Notes: generated by a model from the letters alone, not told the origin. A DNA stretch of 64,000 nucleotides from Lingula anatina (GCF_001039355.2 NW_019774258.1:124001-188000); one strand, 5' to 3'; positions 38,948-52,900 are shown, numbered from the stretch's first letter. A program made the numbers and translations.

Positions 38948-39396
38948 GACCCCATTCACATAGATATACCATCGTTCTATGTGGATCGACCTAATTCTAA
39001 AGGGCCTCTCACTAAGGGCGTATTCCCAGAGCTTTTAGATCGATCTATCCCTGAGGGGAGTCTCACTAGATTACTGTCAGATAATCCGGCTTAAATGTCC
39101 GTCCCGCATACTACAAGCTGTAAGGGGGTAATTAACTTTCGTGCCCGCTCGGCTGACAGCTATTTAGCGGAAACCCCCAGGGAGTTAGGTCGATCTAAAT
39201 CTTAATCTTTAGATCCATCTAAATCTCTGGGAAAGCACCCTAAGTGCACTCAATTTCACTGAATGACATGCTCCTCTTGTTTCCAACGTACTCATATTAT
39301 CTCCAGCTTTTCTGTATTACACTTAGCGACAGGAGAGAGAATCCCTGCAGAGCTGGGTCGATCTAGGTAGATCGATGGTATCTGTGGGAATGGGGC
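38948..39396. mobile_element. Inverted-repeat MITE carrying a nested second MITE
   Basis: The ends form imperfect terminal inverted repeats. The left end begins GACCCCATTCACATAG and contains ACCATCG and GGATCGACC. The right end, read on the opposite strand, begins GGCCCCATTCCCACAG and contains the same blocks. TAA follows the right end; the matching left flank reads TTC, so the target duplication is degraded or absent. It has no coding capacity. The interior is interrupted by the element at 39016-39240. The resemblance of the two sets of ends suggests related Harbinger-type families. Confidence 0.6.
39016..39240. mobile_element. Harbinger-type MITE with TAA target duplication
   Basis: A 225-bp non-coding element with terminal inverted repeats: GGGCGTATTCCCAGAG on the left and GGGTGCTTTCCCAGAG on the reverse of the right, both continuing into an AGATCGATCT-like block. 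It is flanked on both sides by TAA (39013-39015 and 39241-39243). Three-base TAA/TTA duplications with GG-starting ends are typical of PIF/Harbinger elements. It sits inside the inverted-repeat element at 38948-39396, so it inserted later. Confidence 0.75.
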
Positions 39397-39948
39397 CTAA
39401 CACAACATACAGATACTATCTTCATGCTCTAGACAAGTTTAGTCATCTTTTTTGTATCTACTAAATCAAACCACAAAGATTTCACACAGAATTCAATTCA
39501 CTATGTAATCACTATGCCTAATTAATTGATTTTCTTTCCATAACCATAGTTTTCTCCTAAAACCAGTAGTTCATCAAAGGAATCCTCAATTCCAAACATG
39601 TAACTTAACAGAACCCCCGTTCTGATATCAAAATTAACTTGCCCTTCAGTCAATCTATATCTATGCCTTTCTTTGTGAGGCTGACAAAAAGGAGGACTTA
39701 ACATAGCAATTGTTATTTTTATCTACAGCTTTTCTGATGTCTGGCAAATCTTTTAACATGGAATTCAAGCAACATATTTATCAATCATTTTCATATACCA
39801 AGCAACATTCACCACCTTCTCCTAAATAATGGGGTTTAAAAATATATAACGAAAAACAGTTTCCTTTTCATGGCATCTAGTTGTCATGACATTGCATAAG
39901 GTTAGCCCAGTCTGTCATCACCACATGGCAAGCACATGTTCTTCATGC

Positions 39949-39969
39949 CTTTCTTTCTCTCTCTCTCTG
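39949..39969. repeat. (CT)n microsatellite
   Basis: CT-rich run within TTTCTTTCTCTCTCTCTCTG. Confidence 0.85.
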
Positions 39970-40099
39970 TATAGATATCACATGTACTTCTTCTTGACAT
40001 TGCGTACTGGTTAAGAAAAACTGATAAAAACTTCGATGAAAACTGTGGAGAATTGTCAGTTTGTCATTGTAGAAAATGGGCAGAAAAACAAACAGAAAA

Positions 40100-40286
40100 T
40101 TTAGAAAAGAGATCCCCAAAATTTTGACTACGGTAATTCTCCAATCTATACGAACGATTTAAATTAATTATTTTTGGAAGATAATCATTTTGTTCGTAAG
40201 GCTTGAAATTCAGTCTGCTAAAAATTGCCACGCGTTCGTATCAATTGAAATACGGATGGAATACGGCTGTACCTGAAGTTATTTCN
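40100..40286. other. CpG-richer patch ending in an N
   Basis: Repeated CGAACG, TTCGTA and ATACGG words sit in otherwise CpG-poor DNA and stop at the ambiguous base 40286. TACGAAC (40148) and GTTCGTA (40193) form a short inverted pair. It may be a small insertion or an error-rich stretch. Confidence 0.35.
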
Positions 40287-40513
40287 GTACCAATTTTCTG
40301 TCCTTATCTATCTCATTTTCATTTCTCAAAAAATAAAAGAGAAAGAGAGAGAGAAGGGTGGGGTTTAAGCTCAAGTCACTGTCAATATTACAATTACAGA
40401 GAAACATTTTCAATTTCAGGCAATTACAATCATATAGAAACATTTTCTACATTTATATAGAGTCATTAACCCCCCCTTCCCATCAGCATTTGTTCTTAAC
40501 TTATTAAGTATAA

Positions 40514-40541
40514 ATTATTATTATTATTATTATTATTATTT
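40514..40541. repeat. (ATT)n microsatellite
   Basis: About nine ATT units. Confidence 0.9.
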
Positions 40542-42320
40542 ATAAATTATTTCCATCTGTATTTGTTGAAGACATTTTCACCTTTCCTAAACTCACACAA
40601 TACACACAGTTGTGTCAAAACCTGTTCAAGAGACTGCTCTTAGCATGAGCCCCCTACTCTCATAAAAGTTAACATGGGCGGGTGTGCTGGTTTCTATCAC
40701 AGTATAATTGGAGAATAAACCCCAAGTTAGAGTGATCAATCAGTGTTGTAAAGCCATTAGTCAAATTCACCACTGGAATCTCAAAATAGGAATGCTTTTT
40801 GTATACACCTCTCTTTACAACTGGTGGACCAAACGCCTCAGTTAAACATGTACAGAGTGAAAATGATGCTCCCTCTTCACTGACACTGGGTAATATTTTA
40901 GCCTAACTAACAAAAATAGTATTTATTTACTTAGCAGATATAACATTTTTACAACATTGGTCATGGACTTTTGAAAATATGCATTGAAAATTACTGTCAA
41001 AATAAAATAGCTGATATCTGCATTTAAATAAAAACAAATGCGGGGCAATAAAGATCTATATCATAATGCATACAGTTAATTTTCTTATCAGAAATTTACT
41101 ATCAGCAAGGGACTATTACATAAAGAAAGACAAAGAATGCACACAAGCACACTTTTACTGTAATAATATCTTAACCTCCCTTTAATTATATCTTTAAATA
41201 AGATAGAAACAGCAATTATCTCCATACCAAAACAGCAATATGATGAAAATTATCTCCGGGTGCCCAATTTTCATACCTGATAGACAAAAGAAATGTCACT
41301 TATATTTACACAACCTTAAATCTTTCTGAATCCAAAGTCCAGAAATCTCCACTTAACATTAATTGGATGTGTATTGTTCAACAACGCTGAAATCTCTGTT
41401 TTAAATCTCTGTAACTTCAGACAAATGAAAAATTAAATTGGTCTGTACTTCTGTGACAAATTACAGTGCCGGATAAAACACAAAAACATTCTCCAGACTG
41501 TGAAACAAATACACATGCAATACAGACAGTGACAGTCCAGAAAGGGCACAAGGGCAAAATAATTTTTTGTCACCCTGGAAAAGTATCCAGAACTTGTGAC
41601 TCTGATAAAAATAATCCTTTTTTCACAGATATTTCATAATTGCAATTTCTATAATAAAACAAATAATATCCCAGCCTTGCTTTTCCTAAGTGAAGTATAA
41701 TCTCATCTTCTACAGAACAAAAGTGTCTCCCAGTTGGTCATTGGAAGCCATCATTAGTACTGTACAAAATATATGATATATATATTCTGTTTTGATAATT
41801 AATTTTCTCACTTTCAAATCAGTGCCTAGAATTATGCAAATAACAGAGCAACAGGGAAGATTATTATCAATTAAGCCATCTGATTGTTCTTAGTGATAAG
41901 GAATGCAATCAATTGGAGATATACAGCTTAAGGGCCACATGAACTGTTAGGAGTAAGAACAATGAATAATCAATTAGTCTTCTTGATGATAAGGCATACA
42001 ATGTGTGTGTGGCAGGGATTATACTAAACTTTGAAGAGACTTGACTGGCTGTTTACTGAGTGTTTGTGGAACAGCTGTGGTCAATCTCAAGCCTTGTTTA
42101 AGACCAGTAGAGAGACAAGTAAATACCAACCAATTGTTCTTCAGTCCCACACAATAGGGCCAGATTTACACCAGTATTTGTTCCCTAAATACCAGATGTC
42201 TGTGACTTATCTCACCTCCCATGATCAGTTGCGTGGGAGTCTCCCTGTTATGTAATGCAGTTATGGACTTGTTCATGGGTTTGTTTGTCTTCCAAGAAAG
42301 CTGACCAACATGCTATGTAC

Positions 42321-42364
42321 CCCCTCCTCTCTCTCTCTCCCTCCCTCCATCTCTCTCTCAGTCT
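42321..42364. repeat. CT-rich low-complexity tract
   Basis: Mixed CT, CCT and TCTC units on the plus strand. Confidence 0.85.
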
Positions 42365-43407
42365 CTTTTCCACTTTCTCTCATTGAATTCTACACTTCTT
42401 TCTCTCATTATAGTTAGAGAAGAGTTTGGAGTGATATTTATCATGCATTTATTTTAGACTGTTGGCCACTTAAACTTAGGACTCTTTGCCATCAAGTTCT
42501 GCATCTTTTACTCTTTTTTAACAACTTTAGTGTATAATCTCTACCTCAGGGTTTCTTTTAACATCAACTAATGTAGTTGAAACTTAACTAAAGCTCACTC
42601 TTTTTAAGAGCTAACTGTCAAAGAATTACTCTGCTTTATGTCAGTCCATCAGTGAATTTCTGCACTTAACTTTCTTGTCCCTAAAGAAGCATAAAGATGT
42701 TGTTCTAGTTTCCATGGTCTTGTTTTCACACTAGTCTAATCTAAGAACAACTTAACACACTGCAAGAACCAAGCATGGAAATGTAGATAAAATTTAAGGT
42801 CCTTGTATCCACTCACCTTACCAGACAAAGTCCAACAACTCAGATCACAGTGAAAGTAGTAATCCAGAAAAAGCATTCACACTTAAGTCCTAACTTTCCA
42901 AATGGACTGATCTTCAGCTTTTCTGGCACTTATGTCTGCAGGCTCCTTTGCCTTCTGCCCAAGTCTTTCTGAAATACCCTCTTAAATTGAACCTGCACTT
43001 TTGAGTCAGTCGGTAAGTTGTGGGCTTACTCTATTTGTCACTTAGTTCCATCCTCAGCACTAAGATTTTAAAATTAAATTTCTATTTGGTAACAATTAAT
43101 ACCCAACTTGATGACTGACTGCCTCTGAATCCTTCATCTGGGATTGTCCAAGCTGTCTGCTTCAGCCTCAGGAAGAGTTCATCTTTAAGACCATATGGGA
43201 ATGGCCAAAAAAACACACTTTTGTTTTTACCACATGGATGGCATAAAATATATCTCATAACCCCATTTGATAATTGAATAAAGTACAAAGGATGTTGCAG
43301 GCTATGATTTATAGCGAGATCAATGACATTAGTTGGTGTTGAGTCAAGATAAAAGCAACCACATCCCCCTCCTGAGGGAGTTGGAATGACCTGACTTTTT
43401 CATTCCA

Positions 43408-43420
43408 AGGTCAGAGGTCA
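43408..43420 (+). promoter_or_regulatory. Perfect DR1 nuclear-receptor motif
   Basis: AGGTCAGAGGTCA is two AGGTCA half-sites spaced by one base, the classic RXR/HNF4/COUP-TF site. It lies beside inverted TEAD-like GGAATG (43383) and CATTCC (43401). Function is inferred only from the motifs. Confidence 0.3.
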
Positions 43421-46400
43421 CCCAGTAATCCCTCCTGCCATTACCTCTGTAAACAGAACACTGGAGACCAAATGAGTAACAATGTCCATGTTTGGGTCAC
43501 TTGGGTCACTAATCCTTGGTCAATAAAACTGAAATGGACACACACTGACCAATGCATTGAACAAAAGATGGAGAAAGTGGAAAGTTATGGGATTAAATTA
43601 AAGATTACCTAACACAACTTTACCCCTAAGTGAAAGACATTATTCCATTCTCTTCTCAGTTAATTTGGAAAAGTTTTGACTTTAATTATTCAATTGGATT
43701 TCAATCCTTTCCTTTGAGAGCTTTGTGGGTTTCTATTCTAAACACAAGTGGTCTATGGCGGCATTATAATTAACCAAACAGAAACAGATTAGCCAGCTAC
43801 AATAAATGTGCATTATAAAAGAGATCCCTAACTGCTCTGAGTTTCTATCAATATTGAAACTTAAACAGCTGCATTTTGTACACATCTGTAGGATACAACT
43901 TTGTTATATAAAAATTAATGGAGCTGCTTTTGGTCTTAATCTGAGAAAACTTTCATTATAATGATTCAGTTTTTGGATAACCTTTTATGTGAACTCAAAG
44001 CAAAACTGATGTTTCTAAAAAACTGAAACAAACTAAGGTTTTTGAGCAAAAAATAATAAATAAACTGTCACTTCAGATTTCAAGAATACATTTGATAACT
44101 TTTACTCAAGAGTCACAATCAGTTAAATGTCAGTAGGCAAAAAATACTGAAGAATCTTTGACAAAAATTAATATGAAAATGGCAAAAGAATCTCATCATT
44201 GTAGTAGTATTTCCTGATAGTAAACATGACAAGTTGCAAACTTCAAACAAACAGATAAAAGCATCCATCTCTCAGCCAGGCCTGCCTACAGGTGAACCCT
44301 TCTTAAAAATCTCTTTGATGTCAAAATAAATATTTTGCACTCTTGCATATGTCCTATTTACAGTAGGCATACAGGGCTGGCTTCCTCCAATGAATCATGA
44401 GTCAAAAGCCGAAGGAGCCATGTTTTCTCAGCAATAAAACGCAAATAAAAGTCACGGGACATCTTCTCTGGTGTCCCCTGCAATGTGTTTCCACTCGACT
44501 GACTCAGCGCTGAGGAACGAGCAGTGAAAGTGAGGGGATGCTATGTCAGAATACAAATATTTATGTAACCTTTCTACATGTGTATTCTATTAAGAAAATA
44601 TCTATCATTATTAAAATAATTTTTATACATCCATAAATCAAGGAAAGTGTATCTACATTTCAGGTAACCAATACAGAAATGCAAGTGTTAAAATGACACT
44701 TTACCATTATCCATTTCATCTCTTTTTATAATTTTTTTTAAATATTTTATTGTATATCTACTTAATTTTGTACATTCATTTCTTTCACATTCATTTCTTT
44801 CAGTGGTTAAGAAGAAACTGCAATATTTATATTTAACCAATTATTCCAATTTTTGCAATTTTCTTTAAAAAAATATCAGTTCTTATGTCAGACCATTTCT
44901 TATCTTATCTTTTCAGATCAATTTTGTGGGGGAGGAAAAGGGTGGACTTCCAAATTTCTTCCGGTAACCAATGAGAGGCACGCCTGAAAAAATGCTTAAA
45001 GTTAAGTTAAGTGGGCCTTCCAACCATAGAGTCCTTAGATCCGACCCAAGTGCAGTCAACCACTTAAAACCATGCTCATTACCAAGGGGCTGGGATTTTT
45101 AATGAGGTGTCAAAATTCATAACTTTTTTTATGTGTCCCGCTGAGATGGGGGCGTACAGTAAGACATGTGCTGCTTGTGTTTCAATCATTTCAGCTATGG
45201 TCAACCAAGTTATTGCCCTTTCAACTTGTGACACTGGGAGAATTAACTGAGGACAATTTGTAAACACAATTTCCCTTTGACTTGATATTGAACTTGTAAA
45301 ACACAGAAGAGAATGCAATTACAGAAAATAATTTGTAAAAGCACATCTTTTACCAAAGACGGTCAGCTTTGCAATTTCTAATTATTTTTCATTAAACCAA
45401 AGCATGTATTACATGTATTTATTTTTACTGACATCAGAAGTGTATCAAAGAAATTATTTTTGTCATGAAAACTGCATTACAATAAACTATGCCCAATTTT
45501 CAAAAAACAACAATAAACCCATTAAGAAAGTCTAACTGTTGACAAAACGCTGCAGTTTTGCAGATGTTGGGGGAAGGCGAAAGTGTCACAAACAGTTCTA
45601 AAGCACAAATTTTTTAAGATCAAAAAGATTTACTAATGAGGTGCAACAGTTTTCACAAATATTTCTTTTTTCTACTGAAATGACTTTGCATGTTTTTAAT
45701 ATGATAAATAGATGGTAGGGGGTTTCAAAGTAAAATTCTGGCCAAAGGGAAATGAAAAGAGCTTAAGTTTATAAGCACTCTACTGAAAGCGTTTTATAGA
45801 CTTTCGATTAGTATTCTATTATTGTTGCACTATGTACTTTGTTATTAAAACACACTGGGCTGATTAATAATAAAATTAAAGTACCCATCATTAGTAGTAG
45901 ATGTCTGTACTGTTCAACATGCAAATATCATTTCCAATTTTGCCCAAACCATCTCCCATGAAAAAGAGTGAGAGAGAAAGAAATCCACAGATCCAAAAAG
46001 CAAGATGTCCATGGATGTAAAACACGATAGAAACCAACAAAGAAGTCTTGAACCTTTTGTAAATAGTTTAGATTTAAGAACATAAGCAAATAAAATATTT
46101 TTGTGACTTGGTATGTGGAAGAAGGCTTGGCTGCATGTTGAATATATGCATTCATAGGAAAAGGGGGGAGTTGACTATCAAGTGCTTTGCCCACTTCAAC
46201 AGCTATTTTGAATTTCTATAAAAGTTTCCCAAAATATGAGTCAGTTGTTGATCAATTCAAAGCGGAAATACACATGAATCATAATCTCTATAATCTTCTC
46301 GTAGTACGTACAAAAAGGATAACGCTCTATCTTCAAAGGTACAGTATCGCAGGCGTTACGATGTGCAAACATGATTGGTCAACAAATGACTAACTTTTAT

Positions 46401-47349
46401 CAAACGACAAGTGTACTAGAATGCTGGTTGGTCAGAATCAATTTCTGGATAATGGGATAATCATGAGATACAACTTCTGCATTGTCAGTATATTTGTTGT
46501 GGTTTAATTTTTTTATGTAAATAATGTTATCTTATTGAATACATGTGTCTTAAAATTAATACCACTGAAACCATAAATTTAACAGCTTCATTCTTATTCT
46601 TATTTTCAATTCATAATATGCTTCCTTAGGTACACAGTAAAAATAATGCATTTTAAGATTGGCATATTCTTGGTCATTTTATCCCAGTGGTACATTCCAC
46701 CATTTCTTTATCTCAGAATACTTATTTCAAACTTAATGAGTATAAAACACTTTATCATGCAGAAAAAAAGATCCTTGTGATAACCTCAAACTTACTCGAC
46801 TTCAATCATCAGTATTTCCCAGTGAAAACCTCAAAAAGCATGTTAAACGCAATTCTCCTGCAGTATAATATTTCCAGAAACTATTTTGCTTGACATTATC
46901 TTTAACAAAATATCTCCTCTCTGAGCAGCAGACTGTGCCAGATCTTGTTCCTTTCTGAATTCTTCGGGCAGGTTCGGGACATACTGTTAATGGTCAGCTT
47001 AAGATTATGACAGGATCGGCAGCTGGGGGAAGAAATTATTACCATGCCTAACAAAACTCAAAAGAACTCCACAGAAAAAATAACTGTGTGAACTCATCCA
47101 TGATCATATCTGAACTGTTCACCTGGTAGCCCTGTTGATGTTGATGTAGGTACATGTTATTGTCCAAAAATATACAACTTGGATATCCTCACACTGCCTT
47201 GCTTTCCCTCCTTGCCAGACAGCACAACTACAGTGTGAGCGAGTATATTCTACCAAGGAATTTTATCTCAAAAGTCTCTTGTACCCCCTTGATTCTACAC
47301 ATATTATGGTTAAGTTTCAATATCTTTCATAATTTATTTACTAATATAT

Positions 47350-47419
47350 GACAGACAGGCAAACAGAAGACAGACAGGCAGGCGAGTCAAACAAACAAAC
47401 AGACAGACAGCCAAGCAGA
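47350..47419. repeat. Interrupted (GACA)/(AAAC) repeat
   Basis: Mixture of GACAG, GGCA and CAAA units, degenerate. Confidence 0.85.
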
Positions 47420-47727
47420 CCTTCACACCTGGTTTTGATTTTATCTCCAAATTTAGGATATAATAACTAAAAGGTTTTTCATTACTTCTTTAATATTTTT
47501 TCTCCATCATAATTTATCTCTGTACCATGTTTGCAGTGATCCAAGACTGTCTAGCACTTAGGTGGTACAGAGGAGGAACAGATGCTCCCAGCTGGGTTGT
47601 TGTTCCATTCATCCCCTGATGTCAAAGACCAAAGCTTTTAAAGATGAGAACCTGCAAGCTGAACTCTTTTGTGAAGTTCAATCATTTAATGAAACCCCTC
47701 TGATAAATTTTAATAAATAATCGTTAT

Positions 47728-48285
47728 GTTACTTCTTCCGTTGTTTAATATCATGTTTGAAACTTTTTTTATTTAAATGGCTTATTATAGAAAATTACCC
47801 CCCAAAATAATAGTTATTGCCTTTGTTTAAAACAACTTTAATGCACAAACTGATTAATTATTTATTTCTTCCAGTGTTTAATATCAGAGATGTTCAAAGC
47901 ATCTTTTTTATGGCAGCAATTTATTTCACATATGAGAATTACCCCCCCAGAAATCACAATTATTGCCTTTGCCTAAAACAAGCCAAATGCACAACTTAAT
48001 ACTTCACTTCCTGCAATCTATGTATTTTCCATGTTTGGGATCTGAATATGTATATGCATTGAGATTATGTCACACATTCAGTCTCGGACCATAGAGATAT
48101 CAGTTTTACACAAAATCAGGCATTTGTTTCAAGTCGGCTAAGTGACATATCAACAGTTTCTTGCCATCTGTGTCTTTCCCTGTTCCAGATTAAGGTATTT
48201 ATAAATGGATTAAGTCACAAATGCATTCTCAGACTATAGAGGTATCACTTTAAAACAAATGCAGGCATTTCGAAAATGGAAAATT
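47728..48285. repeat. Two successive diverged tandem duplications
   Basis: A first pair (about 47728-47848 and 47870-47996) shares CTTCC-GTGTTTAATATCA, GAAAATTACCCCCC-like and TTATTGCCTTTG blocks with a period near 142. A second pair (about 48008-48155 and 48158-48285) shares CAATCTATGT/CCATCTGTGT, CATAGAGATATCA/TATAGAGGTATCA and CAGGCATTT with a period near 150. Confidence 0.5.
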
Positions 48286-49932
48286 TGATATTGCTGGATG
48301 TGAGGATATTCCCAAGCTTTCCGCCTGACTAAATATCTGATGAGGCGAAGGACGTGAACTTCCTTCAGACAAAGCATGGTCACATTTGCAAGGAGCAAGC
48401 CAATTTCATGGCAAAAGTATGATAAAAACTTTTAAGATTAAAATTTAGGCATTTTTAGATTTAAAGAAAGAATTCGTTTTTTAAAGAGGGTTTAAAATCA
48501 GATATTGTCATATTTTTTCTTTGTCAAAAACAAATTGCTCATTTGTATTAATTCACACTCTCATACCATAGTTCGCAACCTAAAGTCATAAAAGTTTAGC
48601 CTACCAGTAATTTAACCCAAAAGTAAATTAAAAGGAAAGATTTTTTATTAAGAAACTGAACTTATTGAGCCTGTGGCATCCTATTAAGATCAGTAAGGCT
48701 AATAAGTATAAATAATATTTAATTAATACCTCTATTAAGACTCAATACCTGGTAGACAGGTATAGCTGGGAGGCACTTGTTCTCATACCTGTAATCTGGT
48801 GTGAACAGGAAATACCCATGTTAATGAGCTGAGATATGGTCGGTTGGATAAATATCCTTCCTCTCTGCCTGTCCCCCTCCGCCCTTCAAATCTACAGAAC
48901 GATTCGCCATGATTGGGAGATACCTGTACATTGTACCCTCTACCACAGTCCACAGTGTGATGACATTAATTCTGTGCAAAACTCTGTGCGGGACAGTACA
49001 GAAATGACCACGGATTTAGCCACAGAAATATCTGTTAATATCTAGTGAAAAACCAATCTCCATCCCCTGCAGAGGGTGCTCAGTTGACGTGTTTGCAATT
49101 ACATTGGGTCAGCTTATCTCAGAATAGATATACCACACATTTTTTCATCTATATTGCCTCTCTAATTTTACAGATTCTCTGTATAAGCTCAAGGTGGTCC
49201 TAAACCTCTATTTGACAGTAGTCTTATGTATCCCACACAGGTAGAAACAGCAGGTTCTCTACTTATGCAGGTATACCAGAGAGGGGCGTGGCACAGGTAC
49301 AAGTTACACAAATACCTATTATGCTAGTCAGTGCCATAGCTGTTCTCTTTGAAAAGAACATCTCTCTTATGTTAAATCTCCACCTTTTCGCTGCTAATAT
49401 TTTCCTACCATTTTAACTATCATATAACCTTATGGTTATATTAATTTAATATGAGCAGAAATAAACATGCTGATTAAATATTTGTTGTCATAACTCTCTG
49501 TCATCTATGCGTGTGCATACTTTAATAATAACCCTTCCCTCCATTAAAATATTAATAAATATTGATTTCAAAGCCAACAACTGTTTTCAGATTTTGAAAT
49601 TCTTACCTTTTACTAATTCCTTATTTCAAAGTGACCACTAAATGTGACACATTTAGCAAGTGATTCAGCTCAGTAGATAAATCCTTAAAATGTTCAACTG
49701 ACTTCTAATACCAAGTTCACTGACAACCTACCTCAAGCCAAGTGTTGTAAATTAAATCTCAATCTGTCAGGTACCTCCAGTTATAGGAGGGACCATACCA
49801 GTTGCCAAACAGTAATGGGATTTCATATTACTTGCTTGCTCTAATTGAAGAGTTAGTAGGGCAGATAGACAGTGTAAGAGTAATGTTCCAAGTCAGTAGG
49901 ATTGCTGCAAAACATGCAAATTTCTCTTTAAA

Positions 49933-49956
49933 TTTTTTTTTTTTTTTTTTTTTTTT
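49933..49956. repeat. Poly-T tract
   Basis: Run of 24 T. It could be the reverse-strand A tail of a retroelement, but no element body was recognised on its 3' side. Confidence 0.85.
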
Positions 49957-52900
49957 GGTAATTGTGCTGGACAACTGCATAGTTGTGATGGGGAAATAGT
50001 GATAAAATGCGCAAAATTATAATCTTTCAAGAAAGTATATAAGATAACAGAGAGAATGCAGTGTATGAAGACTAAAATCAATGACTACTTTGATATGTTG
50101 ATCAATTAATTTCAACAGCTTGTAACATGCAGTTTTGCCTTTTTATTATAACAGTAACAGTGCAATTTTCTTTGTCATCAAGGATGCAATGTATATCATA
50201 TTTATTGTATTTATCATTACATTTTTAAAATTCTATTCATTGTAAATACTTGTCACATGGTTGTTATTTTCTATAAGTGTAATACTTAGAAGGTAAAAAG
50301 TGTTTCCTCTCATACTAAAGAACAAATAGGCTAAATACAAACACCTTTTACTCAGCATAAACAGAACTTTAAATGCCCTGTTTAACAGCTGAAAAAACAA
50401 TGCAAAAGTATTTGGTAATTATGTCACAATTACTCCTAATAATAAACAGTAGGAAACTCCACCCGCCCTTGGCAATTGCAGCACCATCATGTTACATAAG
50501 AAAACACAGGTGGCTGAAGGTATCCAATGAGCCGTGTTCAGACTCTCTGAACTGGTCATCAGTCTATCAACAGTAGTTTACAATTAAAAATATGAAAATC
50601 ACTTATCAAAAGAAAAAAAAAACTTCAATTGGAAAGGATTGACGACCCTAGGTTTTTACATTACTAAAGTATAAATGTGTTTCTTCTCCTGTTGTCACCT
50701 AGGAAATTTGTTTGGCGAGTCCTAGATGTCTGGTATAAAAAAGCCTTTTAACAAAATGCAGAGGCATTAAACTATTCCAAAAACTACATACCTGGTTGAA
50801 AGATCAAAGGTGTCAAAGCCCCCCTAACCTAAACTTGACACAGGGCAAGGTCTGGCTTATATAACGTGGAAGCAAATAAAAAGCTTGCTGACAGAATCAC
50901 TACAGTTAACTGATTGTGGTCATCAATTCTTAACTTTATGACTTGGGCAAATGATGATACTACAAACAATTGAATTCAAGTCAGCAGGGTTTTTTTTTAT
51001 TTCATTACATTTCATTTTTTTTTTTCAGGAAACAGGATATGTTTTTATAATGAGTAATTAAATAATGTACAGTAAAACCGTGTTTTTATAATGCGTAAGT
51101 TAAGAGTCAGTGATAAAAATGTGAAAGTTTGAGACAATGCCCAAATTGCAAATATAAAGCTGGGAGATAAAAAGAGAACATTCAGCCACTCTTATTTTGA
51201 TTAAAGTAAAACTTCAACATCAACTGCTGTTTTGTTTCACTTCTTTATGCTGAAGTTTGAAAACTTGAACCCAAAGATGAATACGTTTCTAAGTTTTGCT
51301 ATCACACCTCTCTTCTATTTGTTGTTTATTTATTTTCATTAAAAAACATGTAACCAAATTATGGGAGACAGCTTGGATCATCACTTATCTCAAAGCATCT
51401 TTCCTCATAGCTATATGTTAAAAAAATATTTTTCTATCTACCACTGATTTCTTTTAATAAAAACCCACATATGGTTTAAAATGACAAATCTACTTTTTTA
51501 AAAAAAGTAATACATAAGACAGCCAATTTAGCATGTGTTTGCTTCTCTCCATATATAAAAACTCTGGATGGGAATTATTATCTGGTTTTCTACAGGTTAC
51601 ACTGGGCTATAATTCTACACCTTTCAGAGTCAGTCTCACAGCAGGCGCGGCTACACCTCTGCTGGAGACTGAAGGTTTTTGCTCAGGACATGGTGGCGTT
51701 ATCTGCTCTTTTACCCCTAAAGCTGGTTTAACTGTTTTGAAATGCTTTAGTTTTTCTCAGAATGGAATTTAATCAACCTATTCAATCCTAATAGCTACAC
51801 TCAGAGTGGCCAAATATCAGCAAAATGGATCAGTGGGTTCATGTCAGATATAACCTTTCACTTTTGGACCAGGACATTTTAAGAAATTCAATTTTGACTA
51901 TTTTTACTTAATTTGCCAGAGAGCAAGCTAAATTAATATCTTTTAGTTACCACTGCAAAGATACAATTACAGATTTGACTTTATATTCCATATCTTTCAC
52001 GGATGGCTAAGTGGCTAAGGGGAAGGTGAGATGGAAGGAAAGAAGGATGAGAGGGATAAAAGTATATTGTAAGAACTTGAACATAATAACGAATTAGTAA
52101 TTTTGTCCATGGTAAGAGGCACCAGAGATGCAAGGAAAGAAGACTGGGCAATACTTAGGAGATAATGGAATTAAATTAGGAACAGATCATGACAATAAGT
52201 AACCAACCCCCTTTCTTTCAAAATAGGCTACTGTTTTGGTCAGACTTCTAAAAATAATTAATCAATTGCAAAGAAATCAAGTCAATATTCATTCAAGAAC
52301 AACACAACAAATTTCACTTTTCATACAAAAATTGAACTTACTTGTCTAGAAAATAGAATCATATCCAACAGCAGGCACCTGCATGTAACTGAGATCTCTT
52401 GCTTGTTCTTCTTTGGGTGATATCAAACCTACAAGTAAAAGGTAAAACATAAGGGTGATTTCAGAGAAAAGATTTAAATTTACAATACAGATGATCAGTA
52501 TAAGTGATGATTCAAAACTCAGTTACAGAACCCCTTACCATTCACATTCCAAATACACACACTTTTATGCACACCTCCATAATTAACAAAAGTACACAGC
52601 TATTCTGGCTAGACTTACTCTCCCAGGCTAGTTAACTTTTTTATCTCTTCCATATAAAAAGTAGGGCAACTTTCATAATTGGTGCCATGTGCATACCTGT
52701 ACACCTTCACAAGAATGTTAAAAGCCTAAATTCCTCTCCACGTTTACAAATTATCTACCCATAGAGTCAAAATAATGATTTGAAAATTGCAAGTTAAATA
52801 TCGATTTCACACAAGTAAACAAAAATGGCTTAGATGAATAAATAAATATTTTTTGTAACGTATGCCTCAGTGACGTACAGATTCAAGTATAAGAAGACAA

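Noticed and set aside
47350-47419. CRISPR-like short repeats
   Set aside because: Irregular GACA/AAAC microsatellite without uniform repeats and spacers, in an animal-like genome.
48820-48915. Possible alternative first exon on the minus strand with an ATGGCG start
   Set aside because: The ORF closes after about 29 codons and no splice donor was found before the stop.
49932-49999. Retroelement insertion marked by the poly-T tract
   Set aside because: No element body, ORF or target duplication could be found next to it.
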